Of a stretch of DNA of 64,000 nucleotides, positions 38,521-48,953 are shown piece after piece. The notes under the pieces were generated by a model. The model made no database searches, was not told where the DNA came from, and saw nothing but the letters and a program-made list of their open reading frames with translations. The stretch is taken from contig OZ024830.1 in the NCBI GenBank assembly GCA_964016985.1, positions 20,670,387 through 20,734,386 of the forward strand, given 5' to 3'. The translations under genes were made by a program, and so were the position numbers. Each line of letters opens with the position of its first letter. Within the stretch, counting starts at the first letter, position 1. The DNA comes from Anodontia alba (Eukaryota > Mollusca > Bivalvia > Lucinida > Lucinidae).

Positions 38521-41500
38521 AGGGGTAACAACCTACGTCATAGCACGGATATCGGAACCATTTTAACGGCCGCCATATTTGAAATGCAAAGTAAGTTTTT
38601 CCGCTCGTAAAATAATACAAATAAATGTATACCAAAACTAAACAGTTTAGTCGGTGCCTGACAACAAACCTGGACAGCAGATATAACAATCGAGTCCAGA
38701 AATGCCGCTGATTTTGTAAACACCTCGACAAAGTCGAACAGGTGGGAGACATGAGGACGATTTTAGCAGAGATATAGTGTGCACTTTTGCCAAAAAACGT
38801 ATTTTTACAGCTAATAGCACCAATATTACTGATATTTGTGTTATTTTAGTCAACAGTTGTCCCTAGTTCGATTTCATAACCATGATTTTCAGACGGAAAA
38901 TTGATTAGAGCATTCAAATGCCAATTTTGATATCGTAAACATTCATGACGGCACAGATATCGGTCATACTCTTCCAGCCCAACAGGTGCATGTGAGTAAC
39001 AGACAAAAACGTCCTGGTCCCAACTTGCCAAATGTAGAGCTTTATGTCGTGAATATATTGTCTACTCATACTGTGGCCTGATTTCATCCAATTCCACGCA
39101 AGGTTGCTAAAGAAATATGCTTACCGTGTTGTATCGCTGATGAACGCCACGGTTTTGGCATGCTAATTACTAAATATTTATTCGCGATGACATAGCAAAA
39201 ATAAATGAGTTCCCCATCTGCAGCAATATGTGTAAAATCAGCCAAATATTTACATTCTCACATGATATAGAACGGAAATATTGCATGTTTTTGTTTATGT
39301 TTTTCAAAGTATTTGCTGTGTACGTGGACTGTACATGTATATGTTTGCATGCGGCGCCATCCAACTCGCACTACGTTGGTAGATAGAAAATTGTTAACTG
39401 TGTTTTCCTGACATGAAAATAATGTCACGAACGAGTGGTGATGATTCGGTAAACAATGAGTACGCAGTATTCCTGAGTGAAATAATTTTCATATCAAGGA
39501 AACACTGTTAAATATTTTGTTTATTACATACCTTTTTCAATAATTTATCATTAAAACAAAAGTAAAGCGTTTTAAACTAATTTGCATAAGAATACACCAA
39601 ACTGTCACGTGACGTTCTGACGACGTCATCTCACGTTATGTGACATCGAACCATACATTTTTGTAATTTGATTGGATGGTGACAACGTTACGGTGACGTC
39701 ACTGCAAAAGTAATATCATCACTGTTAAAACATGAAAAGGTCATATCAGCACTATCGTTGGTAAGAAAATTATCTCACTAAAAACTAATGGTTATTTTAA
39801 GTGGGGCATATAATAACGTGACTTATTACTTGAATGCCGCGTTAAGTAGTGTCATAACGTCGTGTCTCATAATATATGCTACCATTTACCGACGTTATAC
39901 CATTTTTATGAAAGCACATGTTGACGCACGTAATATGTAATATGTAATAGATAATACCCGAGTAACAGTACATTCTCCGCAATAAAAACCTAGGCAGTGC
40001 CGAGGCCTTTATTGGGGGAGAATGTACTGTTACGAGAGTGTTATCTTACATAAAATCCATCTCTTGTTGATTTATGAATCATATTGATTAGTTTTGTGGT
40101 GTAATTACACGAAAAACACGCTTTTAACTTGAATGATTTTCTACCTGCACTTGTACTAATAATGATGGTACACATAAATGAGGTATACGGGTTTTATATA
40201 ATTTTACAGCAGGTATATATAAGTGTTTCAGGTAAGGTATTACTAGATAATATCTTATCGCTTATAAAATTTTCAGACGTTCAATAATATTGCACATATT
40301 CGAAATGATGTCAATTTCTGGTCATTTTACGTCAATATCCTGCCTTACGTTTCTGAACTTCTCCCATTTCAAACGAAACTTCTTTCCTAAAACTGAAGTA
40401 AGGAAACTGCAGGCAATATACTCTAATATCTATTGGAGTAGCTGGACTAAAATATTTCAGAGAATACAAAGGAATGGCTTTATTGTACGTGGACCATTGA
40501 CTGATTGTCTGAAATGTAAGTCATAATATGAACATAAAATATGCACAAATTGACGTCTACTCAAAAATGCGCAAAAATTCCGGACGTTTGGGAAATTTAG
40601 AACAGATGAAAAAATATATGTTATTAAATACCTACCATTTAGGACTTAAATATTCCTGCTTTAAAATGATATATAAAGCGTTTTCATAGGAAAAATTTCT
40701 ACCTCGGAAAATGGTATCAGATATTATGAGACACCCTGTAGATGCCTATTTCCTGCATATTTTCCGACGAATTCTAACGTTTAACCGTAATGTAGAAATC
40801 GTTTTGACGAATAGCATTCATTTGCTAAGACGAGCGTCATATTGAAATGAGGGTTGCGTCAAACAGACATGACCACCAACGACTAAATTACAGGATAGCG
40901 TGGTGCCTTATTTACATGTAAGATAACAAACAAGTGTTATTGATAACCCTTTTTACTGACCCACTGTTTTCTCACTGTTGGCCACAACGACGTGTAGCTA
41001 GTTATCATCTTCTTTGTATCCTGCAGTCCGGCTAATATACAATGTAACTATGGTGTTCTGTTTTGCCACAGCAATTAACGTGTCGTTGAAATGCCATCTT
41101 ATGCTACCGCGTTACTTCGACACAATCGTTAATTGTAGCGGGAATGAGTTTTATGGCGATTAATTATGAAAGGTAATGTAAGTTGCGACTGCTACTAAAG
41201 TGGTAATATCGTTCTTAAATAAATGAAAACCACAACAGGATGTTAACGACACGTTGAAGCTAACAGTGTAGTACCTATCAGCCACAATAATCGTGTTCCA
41301 ACCATAATGGTCCAACCCTTTCGCTCTTGTTAGCCAATAAAATATGTTTAAACAAACATAATGTGTCGGCATGGCGCGGTACTACTATATAGTCAGAATA
41401 ATTAATCAGAATGTCTGTGAAACAAAAGAGAAAGCATGAGCTACTGTAACATCATCTAAAAGACGACAGCTGTGACGAAGTTCACCAAACATCTACAGTG

Positions 41501-42201
41501 AGCTTTGTTGATATTCAGGCACACTCTCAGTTTTTTCATGTAATTTAATTTATGAGCGTACGGGGGCCAAATCACCAGTCGAATTTCATTAGTTCACTAT
41601 GTACAAAAAAGACGAACGAAACATTGAACTACAGGGTTGAGTGGCCTACAAGACAAGAATAAGCAAACATATGCGTCAGTCCTGTTTCTTAAAGATTTTA
41701 TAAAGGGAGTAACAGCTTTTTTACATGGTATCAGTTTTTTTTGTTTATATGTGTGTTCGAGATCGGTGCCATCGTACGTGTTTACGACATCGTTCAAAGC
41801 ATTTCTTTGCTTTTAAATAATATCTCACATTTAATCATGTGCAGAAACATTGCTTCTTTTACCACAAAGGTAATATTTGCAAATCACAACAGGCAAATCG
41901 AGTAAAATAGCTACAGAAAGTAATTTTGATCAAAAGTGTTTTCGACGTCAGTGCAAAACATGCGTTGACAGTACCGATACGAATCACTTTGTTGAAGTGT
42001 TTGAAGCTTTAACATTGTTTCTAGGCAAAACTCATTCACCAGTGGGGCGAAAATATTTCCTGTCACCAGCTAAACTATGTCTTCTGTATAATCGTTATGT
42101 AGACGCATAGTTTGAAGCAATTTATTTACCTTATTCGCATCAATATGGCGACTATCCAAGTGGTTCCGATATCCTTGCTATGACGTAGGTTGTCACCCTT
42201 G
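38521..42201. mobile_element. 3.68-kb inverted-repeat transposon, superfamily unknown
   Basis: The left end AGGGGTAACAACCTACGTCA continues TAGCACGGATATCGGAACCA. The right end is the complement of AAGGGTGACAACCTACGTCA and TAGCAAGGATATCGGAACCA. Similarity extends about 60 bp, to GCCGCCATATTTG and GTCGCCATATTG. ACAATT(C) occurs on both sides (38514-38520 and 42202-42208), a 6-7-bp duplication. The flanks, joined, match the uninterrupted sequence at about 37797-37860, an independent empty-site check. Inside there are no long frames. ORFs of 78 residues (40290) and 77 residues (41877) are unrecognised. A hairpin lies at 39971-40034. Confidence 0.8.
39971..40034. repeat. Hairpin inside the 3.68-kb transposon
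   Basis: GTAACAGTACATTCTCC and GGAGAATGTACTGTTAC are perfect 17-base arms, with AATAAAAACC / GGCCTTTATT extending the stem imperfectly. Confidence 0.8.
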
Positions 42202-42225
42202 ACAATTCCCATGCAGTTTTGAAAT

Positions 42226-42310
42226 ATTATAACTTTATCATTTCAGTGGCCAATTTTGAAATGATCTGTATTGTTTTCAGATTCTGTCTGAAAATTTTGA
42301 AGAAGAGAGA
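42226..42310. repeat. Dispersed ~110-bp segment, copy 2 of 3
   Basis: TTTATCATTTCAGTGGCCAA, TTTTGAAATGATCTGTATTG and TTTTCAGATTCTGTCTGAAA match 37838 and 57895. This copy directly follows the 3.68-kb transposon, and its left portion lies at 38500-38520. Confidence 0.45.
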
Positions 42311-42353
42311 CTATAATAAATACGAAAGAGCATTAGGGCCACATATACTTTTA

Positions 42354-43590
42354 CAGTCAAACCTCAATAATTCGAAGTGCAAGGGACTGCAGGAATTTCT
42401 TCGAATTATCGGTAGTTCGAATTTCCGAAATCGGTAGTTTTCGGATATGTTCGGATTTTTTTTATTCAATATCGTTGAAGAAATGGGAACATCTGCCTAA
42501 GCATTAAAAATAATGAGTTGCTTGAAGATTGAGCAAATCGCTTGACAGGCCTACGTACGGAACCAGAAAATAAAAAAAAGAAAACATGAACTTAGTTTTA
42601 TTTACAGCTATTTACAATAACGAAAATGAAGGCTAAATGTAAAGTAACGAACCAATTTACTGACGAAATATTTAACCTTGCAAAACTGGTGCAAAAAAAG
42701 ACAAACGTTGACAGATAGCGTAGTTTTGTATCAGTCTGCAAAAAAACTGGCTGATACAGATCTGAAAGGGCAAACTCCACGTTTCTAGCCAATTTTGTTT
42801 CGCCTTTTTGCCCCTACTTTCACTTTAAAAAACGTCCATAAATATTCAGGAAATTCGTCTCAGAATTGTTATTTTTGCTGTAACCGTACTATTACAGATC
42901 ATTCGTATTTACACGTTACATGATTCACTGATCTTTAAAATCATTAAAGTTCATTAATGACCCATACTTAAAAAAACATAAATAAGACATCATTGCTAAC
43001 GATCTCAAATAAAGACACCCTTTACTCAATCAAGGATCATCACTCAATAGTGTGACCGTTAATCCGGTGTCAATTACCTGTAGCGAATAAACCTGTGAAG
43101 TCACTCGGGTGTGTAGCAATCGAACTCGCCGCACAAAGAAATCATGATCATCATGCGTGACCTTGATTGGCAGTTTGGAATTTCGAATTTGGCAATTTGG
43201 GGATTTTAAAAGGAATTTCTTTGATTGGGTCCGACGAATCTGTTCGGAATATTCTCCGTTACTCCGGTGTCAATTACCTGTAGCGAATAAACCCATGAAA
43301 TCACTCGGGAGTGTAACAATCGAACTCGCCGCACAAAGAAATCATGATCATCATGCGTGACCTTGATTGGCAGTTTGGAATTTCGAATTTAGCAGGGGAT
43401 TTTAATATGAATTTCTTTGCTTGGGACCGACGAATCTGTTCGAAAAATTGATTTTTTCGAAAAATTGAAATTCGAAAAATTGGTGATATTTTTGCAATAA
43501 ATTATAGTGAAAAAATTCCGGACCATCGGTCGTCTTCGAAAAATCCGGTAGTTTCGAAAAATTGGCGTTCGAATTACCGAGGTTCCACTG
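42354..43590. mobile_element. 1.24-kb pogo/Tigger-like element, non-autonomous
   Basis: TA at 42352-42353 and 43591-43592 flank CAGTCAAACCTCAATAATTC and the complement of GAATTACCGAGGTTCCACTG. The CAGT-ACCTCG-TTCGAA style of end is known from pogo/Tigger transposons. Long subterminal zones rich in TTCGAA and GAAAAATTG follow. A 200-bp tandem duplication (43063-43262 and 43263-43441) is inside. No transposase is seen. Confidence 0.75.
43063..43441. repeat. 200-bp tandem duplication
   Basis: TCCGGTGTCAATTACCTGTA starts at 43063 and 43263. Both units run through GAACTCGCCGCACAAAGAAA, TCATGATCATCATGCGTGAC and TTTGGAATTTCGAATTT to CCGACGAATCTGTTCG, with few differences. Confidence 0.9.
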
Positions 43591-43599
43591 TATTTCTGT

Positions 43600-43880
43600 T
43601 GATAATTATCTAAAAATTTCGACTTACTATATCGAAATTTCGACATAATATCTTGAAATTTCGACTTATTATCTCAAAATTTTGACACAAGCTCTCGAAA
43701 TTTCAACTTATTATGTCAAATTTTTGACATATTAAGTTGAAATTTTGACTTAATAACTCGAAATTTTGACACAATAACTCGAAATTTCAACTTATTATCT
43801 TGAAAGTTCGACTTAATAACTCGAAATTTCGATTTAAAATCTTGAAATTTTGACATCTTTAAATTTTGATATCTCTTGAA
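43600..43880. repeat. Minisatellite of about 21-23 bp (GAAATTTCGACTTA)
   Basis: Tandem variants of TCGAAATTTCGACTTATTATC occur, with both AAATTTCGAC and AAATTTTGAC forms, beside the right end of the pogo-like element. About 12 units are visible. Confidence 0.85.
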
Positions 43881-44508
43881 TGGAATTCACAACTCGTAAT
43901 CTCGTAAGGGGTAGCACTGGTTATACACTCAAAATCTTTATGGGAGCTTCTGGCCATGACTTATGAGACATCCAAATATCAACAAATGTGTACATTCTCC
44001 TGATTCATTGATTTTTAGTAAATTTCATAGACATATTTTGAATCAAAGCACTGTAGACACTGATGGCCTGGGATCAGAAGGCCCAGGAGCTTCAAAGCTC
44101 ACGATTTGAAAACGTGAAACTGCATGTTCATGTTGTCGTATAAAGGTTTGTAGAGACAAAATGCCCAGTTTAATTTGCATCCATATTGAAACAAGATTGA
44201 ATATTTGCATGCAATGACAAATGACTAGAGATCCATTTGAAAGCCTGTGAAATATACAAAAAAAAACAACAACAAAACAAAAAAACTAGAAAAGTGTTCA
44301 CAGTACACGGATGTCCCCACTTTGGGGTCTTTAAATGTGCAAACCTTGCCAAATCAGCCTACATCAATGCGGGAGCATCTGTGTACTTTGGACACATTTC
44401 TAGTTAACGAAGAATCCAAAAATAATGAGAAATATAAAGTCCTTTGCCTGCAAGGTCAGTAACTCTTAAACCATGAGTCCAAGAAACTCAATTATGTGTT
44501 CTCTAGTA
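43881..44508. other. Low-complexity and repeat-flank sequence
   Basis: 44395-44508 is one unit of a ~120-bp repeat (AGAAATATAAAGTCCTTTGC, GTAACTCTTAAACCATGAGT, TGTGTTCTCTAGTA) whose other units lie at 51302-51715. The rest is unrecognised. Confidence 0.5.
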
Positions 44509-44678
44509 CAGGGTGTCAAGTTTTCTATAATTTCCTATATTTTCCTATATTTCAGAGATTTTCCAATATTTTCCTATATTTCAAAAAAAAAAAAAAAAAA
44601 AAATCCTATATTTCTCCAAAATTCCTATATTTTCCTATATTTTGGTATTTGGGTAAGCAAGGAATATAAGTATTTTAA

Positions 44679-44884
44679 CCCTAGTCCTGCTGAACCCAGA
44701 TATACCCTGTCTTTACAAACAGTGTAGATCCAGATCAGTTGGCTTCTGAAGAAGCCAACTGATCTGGATCTGCACTGTTTGTCATTACGCATGTAAATTT
44801 GTAACAACAAACTGGATCAAGTAATCTGATTGGCTGAAAATTGTAAGTGGGTGTGGCATCTTAATTTATTCAGCAGGACAAGGG
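44679..44884. mobile_element. piggyBac-like MITE inside the hAT-like element, copy a
   Basis: TTAA at 44675-44678 and 44885-44888. Ends CCCTAGTCCTGCTGAAC and TTCAGCAGGACAAGGG. Central perfect stem CCAGATCAGTTGGCTTCT / AGAAGCCAACTGATCTGG. Confidence 0.88.
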
Positions 44885-45154
44885 TTAAGGTAAATGTTTT
44901 AAATCAAGCTGTATTCCTCTACTTTGAAAGTTACAGAATTTATTTATTTTATTATTTTTTTTTCTTCTGCAAATTCAGTTTATAATATAGTTTCTGAATG
45001 TTTATACATGTATTGCATTCAGGTGTAGTGATGCTGCCCAGCCCAGCTGCTGCAAAGCTTTAGCAAATGGATGTCTTGAAGAAAAGCTTTAAGTACATGC
45101 ATTCCATTTTCTTGAACTTTGGAATCCGAATTTTAAACATGTATAATATATTCA

Positions 45155-45330
45155 AGGTGGCTACTTGAAGTTGATAGCAATGGTCATCAGCTTAAATTAT
45201 GGTGTGTCAAGGGAACCACTAACTTTCAAGGAAGATGTAGGATATGTAAAACAGAAATAATGTATGACCATAGTGGTGAGAAGTGAATTCTCTAACATGC
45301 TAAAGGAGCCTAACATAAGACTCTGTGAAT
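45155..45330 (+). pseudogene. BED-type zinc finger remnant of the hAT-like transposase
   Basis: The translation reads RWLLEVDSNGHQLKLWCVKG then FQGRCRICKTEIMYDHSGEK, a stop, IL, a stop, HAKGA, a stop, HK. The C-x2-C-x16-H-x5-H spacing fits a BED-like DNA-binding finger at the N-terminus of hAT-type transposases. I recall the KWLLEVDSNG / WCVKG / CRICK wording from such proteins in other animals. Stops at 45284-45286 and 45293-45295 show decay. The remaining coding part lies 1.3 kb downstream, separated by other insertions. Confidence 0.7.
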
Positions 45331-45504
45331 CTATCTTGTCACCAGAACAAAAGTCAAAAAGGATTGCCTTTGGAAAAAAAGAACACACAAAATCACAAAA
45401 ATTGGAGACTCGGATTGATTGAGTCTCTTCATATGCAACACTGTAGTTTGCGAGGATGCATGCGCCCCCTAGCACTGGCTTAAGCAGTATTCGATTTTCA
45501 AAAT

Positions 45505-45672
45505 AACCAGGATGGGCTCAATGATCCCAAAATAAAATATAACCTGTACTATGATGATATACCGGGACACCTTTACAGCCACCACGCGGCACAATGCAGT
45601 ACTAGAGACAAATTAAAGTCAAAATGGATGGGCTCAATGATCCCAAAGAAAATAAAATATAACTTGCCCTAT
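45505..45672. repeat. Direct duplication of about 40 bp
   Basis: GGATGGGCTCAATGATCCCA followed by AAATAAAATATAAC occurs at 45511 and 45625. Confidence 0.7.
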
Positions 45673-45731
45673 GAACAAACAAAACTGACATTTTAACCTC
45701 AAACCAATTAAGAGTAGGGACTTCCAAAGTG

Positions 45732-46555
45732 TCAGCCGCGATGGCTCAGTTGTATGTGCATCCGACTAGTGATTAGGAGGTTGTGGGTTCTTTTGTGGAA
45801 TATTTTCTATGATCATTCTATGCTTTCAGCTGATTCAAGAAGGGCAATTATCAGTTCCTGATGAAAGAATATGCACAATACTGGTTAACTGCTTACTGTC
45901 CTTTGGACATCTCGGAAAGATGTTTTTTGCTTTGCTTTTAATTTTAAATGAAAATGTTTTGTTCTGATTGACCATATCTTATCAGAAACCATTTGTCTTT
46001 TCTGTTTCTTTGTTTTGTTCTCAAATATTTAACTTAAAAATTAAATTTATGGCCAAAAATTGGTCTGACCTATGCAATTTCTATAGTAATTGAATATTTT
46101 GAATATATATTGAATTTTTGTCTAAGAAAATAGTTTTTACTTTTCTTTGTTGAAATTGAATTATTGATGTTACACAACAATATTGTGAAAATTTCAGAAA
46201 AATTGAACAAGCATAACTTGTTGAAAATCTCCCTCCAAATTATTTCTGCATAATTTGCATTTATTTTTATTATGGGAAAAAGTGAAAATATTTGATTTTG
46301 TAAAAATGAATGACTAGAATAAAACTTTTTGTGCATAGATAGTTACAACAAATGGTTTTGTATTAAATCATGACAAAAGTTTCCAAATTTAATTTTTCTG
46401 TGTAAAGCGCAAAGCAAAAAACGATTTTCTGAAAGATGTCGAAAGCACAGTAGAGGACTAAGCTTGCCCATTACAAATGTGGTTAGGTAAACTGACTGTG
46501 CTCATCATGATCCCCATGGGTTGACTGGGCTGAAAACCTTAACATAAACAAAAAA
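45732..46555 (+). mobile_element. SINE interrupted by a 555-bp TA element
   Basis: The head CGCGATGGCTCAGTTGTATG, a worn B box GTGGGTTC and body CAAGAAGGGCAATTATCAGT run to GGTTAACTGCTTA at 45895. The SINE resumes at 46451 with TAGAGGACTAAGCTTGCCC and ends TTGACTGGGCTGAAAACC. Removing 45896-46450 and one TA restores GCTTAGAGG exactly as in other copies. Confidence 0.88.
45896..46450. mobile_element. 555-bp MITE with TA target duplication
   Basis: Ends CTGTCCTTTGGACATCTCGG and the complement of TGAAAGATGTCGAAAGCACAG are inverted repeats. TTTTTTGCTTTGC and GCAAAGCAAAAAA extend them. TA at 45894-45895 and 46451-46452 is the target duplication, proven by the interrupted SINE. The interior is AT-rich and non-coding. 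A truncated second copy is at 16846-17145. This points to the Tc1/mariner (IS630) superfamily. Confidence 0.88.
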
Positions 46556-47157
46556 AGTACTGAGACTTTCAAAGTGAATGAAAATACAAATTCAACTTCA
46601 GAAGTAGCAGGGCTTTCCAGTCAGGTCACTGAAACTTCATCCATAAAACAACCCATTGTGACTGCACTGAGTTTCACCTTTACCAGGGAGTGCTGAAGCC
46701 AAGTGTGCCACTTCTTATATCAGTTTTAGAGCTAATGATGGTATCCCAGAAACTTTTCAGGCTATGTTTAAATGTTCAATAGCTGATGATTTCAGTATGG
46801 GTAGAACAAACTGTCCTACCTCTTATCAGATGGATTAGGTCCCGCCTTCACTAAAAGCTTTAGTATTTGATGTCAAGAAACTTTAACAATTTCATTTCAA
46901 CTCGGGCACAGGTTGAAAAACAAATGGACTGACTGTCAGATACTGGTCTCCAAAATAAGATGATGTATGGTCTGATATTTCAAGTCATTGTTCTTTCCCC
47001 ATGCAGCTGGAAAGTCACTCGGTTGTGACAACTATTATTCAAAGTCTTCAGGATGCCAATATGTCATTAGAAGTTTATTATTATTATTATTTTTTTTTTT
47101 TATAGAGAAACAAAATAAAATATTTTGAGCAGTGGCCGGGGATCCAAGTATATCACC

Positions 47158-47374
47158 AGGAGATTGATCATGAAATATTTTCTACGATCATTCTCTCTCT
47201 TCTGCTGATTCAAGAAGGGCAGTTGTCAGTTTCTGGCCAAAGAATGTACACAATACTGGTTAACTGCTTAGAGGACTAAGCCTGTCCAGTAAACATGTGG
47301 TTAGGTAGACTGACCACACTCGACATGACCCCATTGGGTCGACTGGGCCGTAAAACCTCAACACAAACAAACAA
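47158..47374 (+). mobile_element. SINE, 5'-truncated, inside the hAT-like pseudogene
   Basis: GAGATTGATCATGAAATATT, GATTCAAGAAGGGCAGTTGT, GACTAAGCCTGTCCAGTAAA and TGGGCCGTAAAACCTC with an ACAAACAAACAA tail. The tRNA-like head is missing. Confidence 0.85.
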
Positions 47375-47813
47375 GAGAGGTTGTGCCAGAGTTGAACTTT
47401 GTTGATAGTGATACATGCAATCTTCATACAATGCACACTGCTTTCATTAAGGGAATATCAGGATGTGGCAATGGAACAGAAGACCTAGCAGTTGCATTAT
47501 TTGGTCTCTTCAAATTCTCTTCAGATATAAGAGAAAATTATAAAGACATACAGATGCCCTTATAGATCTCCCTGAAGAAGTTTTTTATAAAGCATACTGA
47601 AGTAAGGTGGCTTAGTATTGGTCCAGCATTGAAACCTATAGTTGAGCAGTGGCCAGGGATCCAAGTATATGTGTCACAATTGGTGAAGAATGTAAAGACC
47701 ATTTGTATAAGTGTCAACTTTAACTATTAAAAGAAGCCTTACAGAGACCTGATATGAAGGTCAAACTTCTTTTCTTGTTGTCTATTATACCTCTGTTTGA
47801 GGACTTTTTTTAA

Positions 47814-48018
47814 CCCTTCTTTTGCTGAACACAACATGCCCTGTCTTACCAAACGGTGTAGATCCAGATCAGTTGGCTTCTGAAGAAGCCAACTGATCTG
47901 GATCTGCACTGTTTGTCATTAAATATGTGAATTTCTATCAAAAACCTGGATCAAGTAATCTGATTGGCTGGAAATTAGAAGTGGGCATCGCATCTTAATT
48001 TATTCAACATGAGAAGGG
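47814..48018. mobile_element. piggyBac-like MITE inside the transposase remnant, copy b
   Basis: TTAA at 47810-47813 and 48019-48022. Start CCCTTCTTTTGCTGAAC, end TTCAACATGAGAAGGG. The central stem CCAGATCAGTTGGCTTCT / AGAAGCCAACTGATCTGG is intact although the ends have drifted. Confidence 0.85.
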
Positions 48019-48239
48019 TTAAAGAACTTCAAACTGAAGTTCCTATGATACATCTTCTGTATAGTAGAACGACTATGATAGTAAGTAGAATCATGAGAAG
48101 ATTAGTCAAAGCTGATGCTGTAAATAAGATATCACCAGAAGATTTGAAAATATTTGACATTGGTATTGGTAACCATAGTGTGATGAAGATATTGGCCTTG
48201 GAGCGGCAAGGCAGGAGCTTCCAAAATTGAAAGCTACAT

Positions 48240-48311
48240 GTACAGTACTTTAAAGGTGTATAAATCTTCATACACCTTTAAAGTACTTTATACACCTTTA
48301 AAGTACTTTAA
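48240..48311. repeat. Short inverted and tandem duplication before a MITE
   Basis: AGTACTTTAAAGGTGTATAA is followed by its complement and then by a second direct copy of TACACCTTTAAAGTACTTTA, ending at the TTAA of the next MITE. Confidence 0.8.
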
Positions 48312-48517
48312 CCCTTGTCCTGCTGTATCTGGATATACCCTGCCTTTGCAAACAGTGTAGATCCAGATCAGTTGGCTTCTGAAGAAGCCAGCTGATCTGG
48401 ATCTGCACTGTTTGCCATTATCTATGGTAATTTATAGCAAAAATCCGGATCAAGTAATCTGATCGGATGAAAATTAGAAGTGGGTGTGACATTTTGATTT
48501 ATTCAGCAGGACTAGGG
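48312..48517. mobile_element. piggyBac-like MITE, copy c
   Basis: TTAA at 48308-48311 and 48518-48521. Ends CCCTTGTCCTGCTGTATC and TTCAGCAGGACTAGGG. The core stem CCAGATCAGTTGGCTTCT is paired with AGAAGCCAGCTGATCTGG. Confidence 0.88.
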
Positions 48518-48953
48518 TTAAATTTTGTTTGAAAAGATATTTTTCCATGCCATTTTTCGACAGAGATTCTTTTTTCAGTATTATCTATTTATTTAAATAA
48601 TCTGTTTGAAAAGTTGTCAGACCATTTCAGTTTATCTTTAAAGACATCATATTGCAAAACTCCTAACTTTTGTGGATTGTTTGAAGTCTTAACTTTTTGA
48701 CAAGGATGAATAAATGTACAACTGATCTTATTTTAGTTTCCAAGAGGAGTGCAAGAATTGTTTTCCACTTTATTGCTCTCTACTATGCATGTATAGCTGA
48801 ATATGACACAAAAAGTAATGAAACTTAAATGACTGAACATTCTTTAAAAGCAGTTTGGTAGTATAATCACTCTTTGATAGCGATAATGATGCATATAATT
48901 ATGTACAATTGTTTTTTTTTTTGTTCTAGTGTCCAAGAGATGTACAATTTTAT

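Larger units (their letters stand above)
46660..48240 (+). pseudogene. hAT-like transposase core remnant, fragmented
   Basis: Conserved pieces occur in order: AEAKCATSYISFRANDGIPE then FQAMFKCSIADDFSMGRTNC (about 46692-46820); CNLHTMHTAFIKGISGCGNG (ORF 47383-47565); EDLAVALFGLFKFSSDIREN; after a small frame break, KKFFIKHTEVRWLSIGPALK then PIVEQWPGI (47570-47665); and VKELQTEVPMIHLLYSRTTM then VSRIMRRLVKADAV (48013-48125). These match a widespread family of BED-finger hAT-derived proteins as I recall them. The gene is broken by stops, by a SINE (47158-47374) and by a TTAA MITE (47814-48018). A 27-bp piece, GAGCAGTGGCCGGGGATCCA onward, appears both at 47126 and in place at 47644. It is non-functional. 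Confidence 0.7.

Noticed and set aside
41877..42110. Cysteine-containing 77-residue ORF inside the 3.68-kb transposon as a transposase exon
   Set aside because: Short and without catalytic or zinc-binding spacing that I can identify. Left as unrecognised rather than named.
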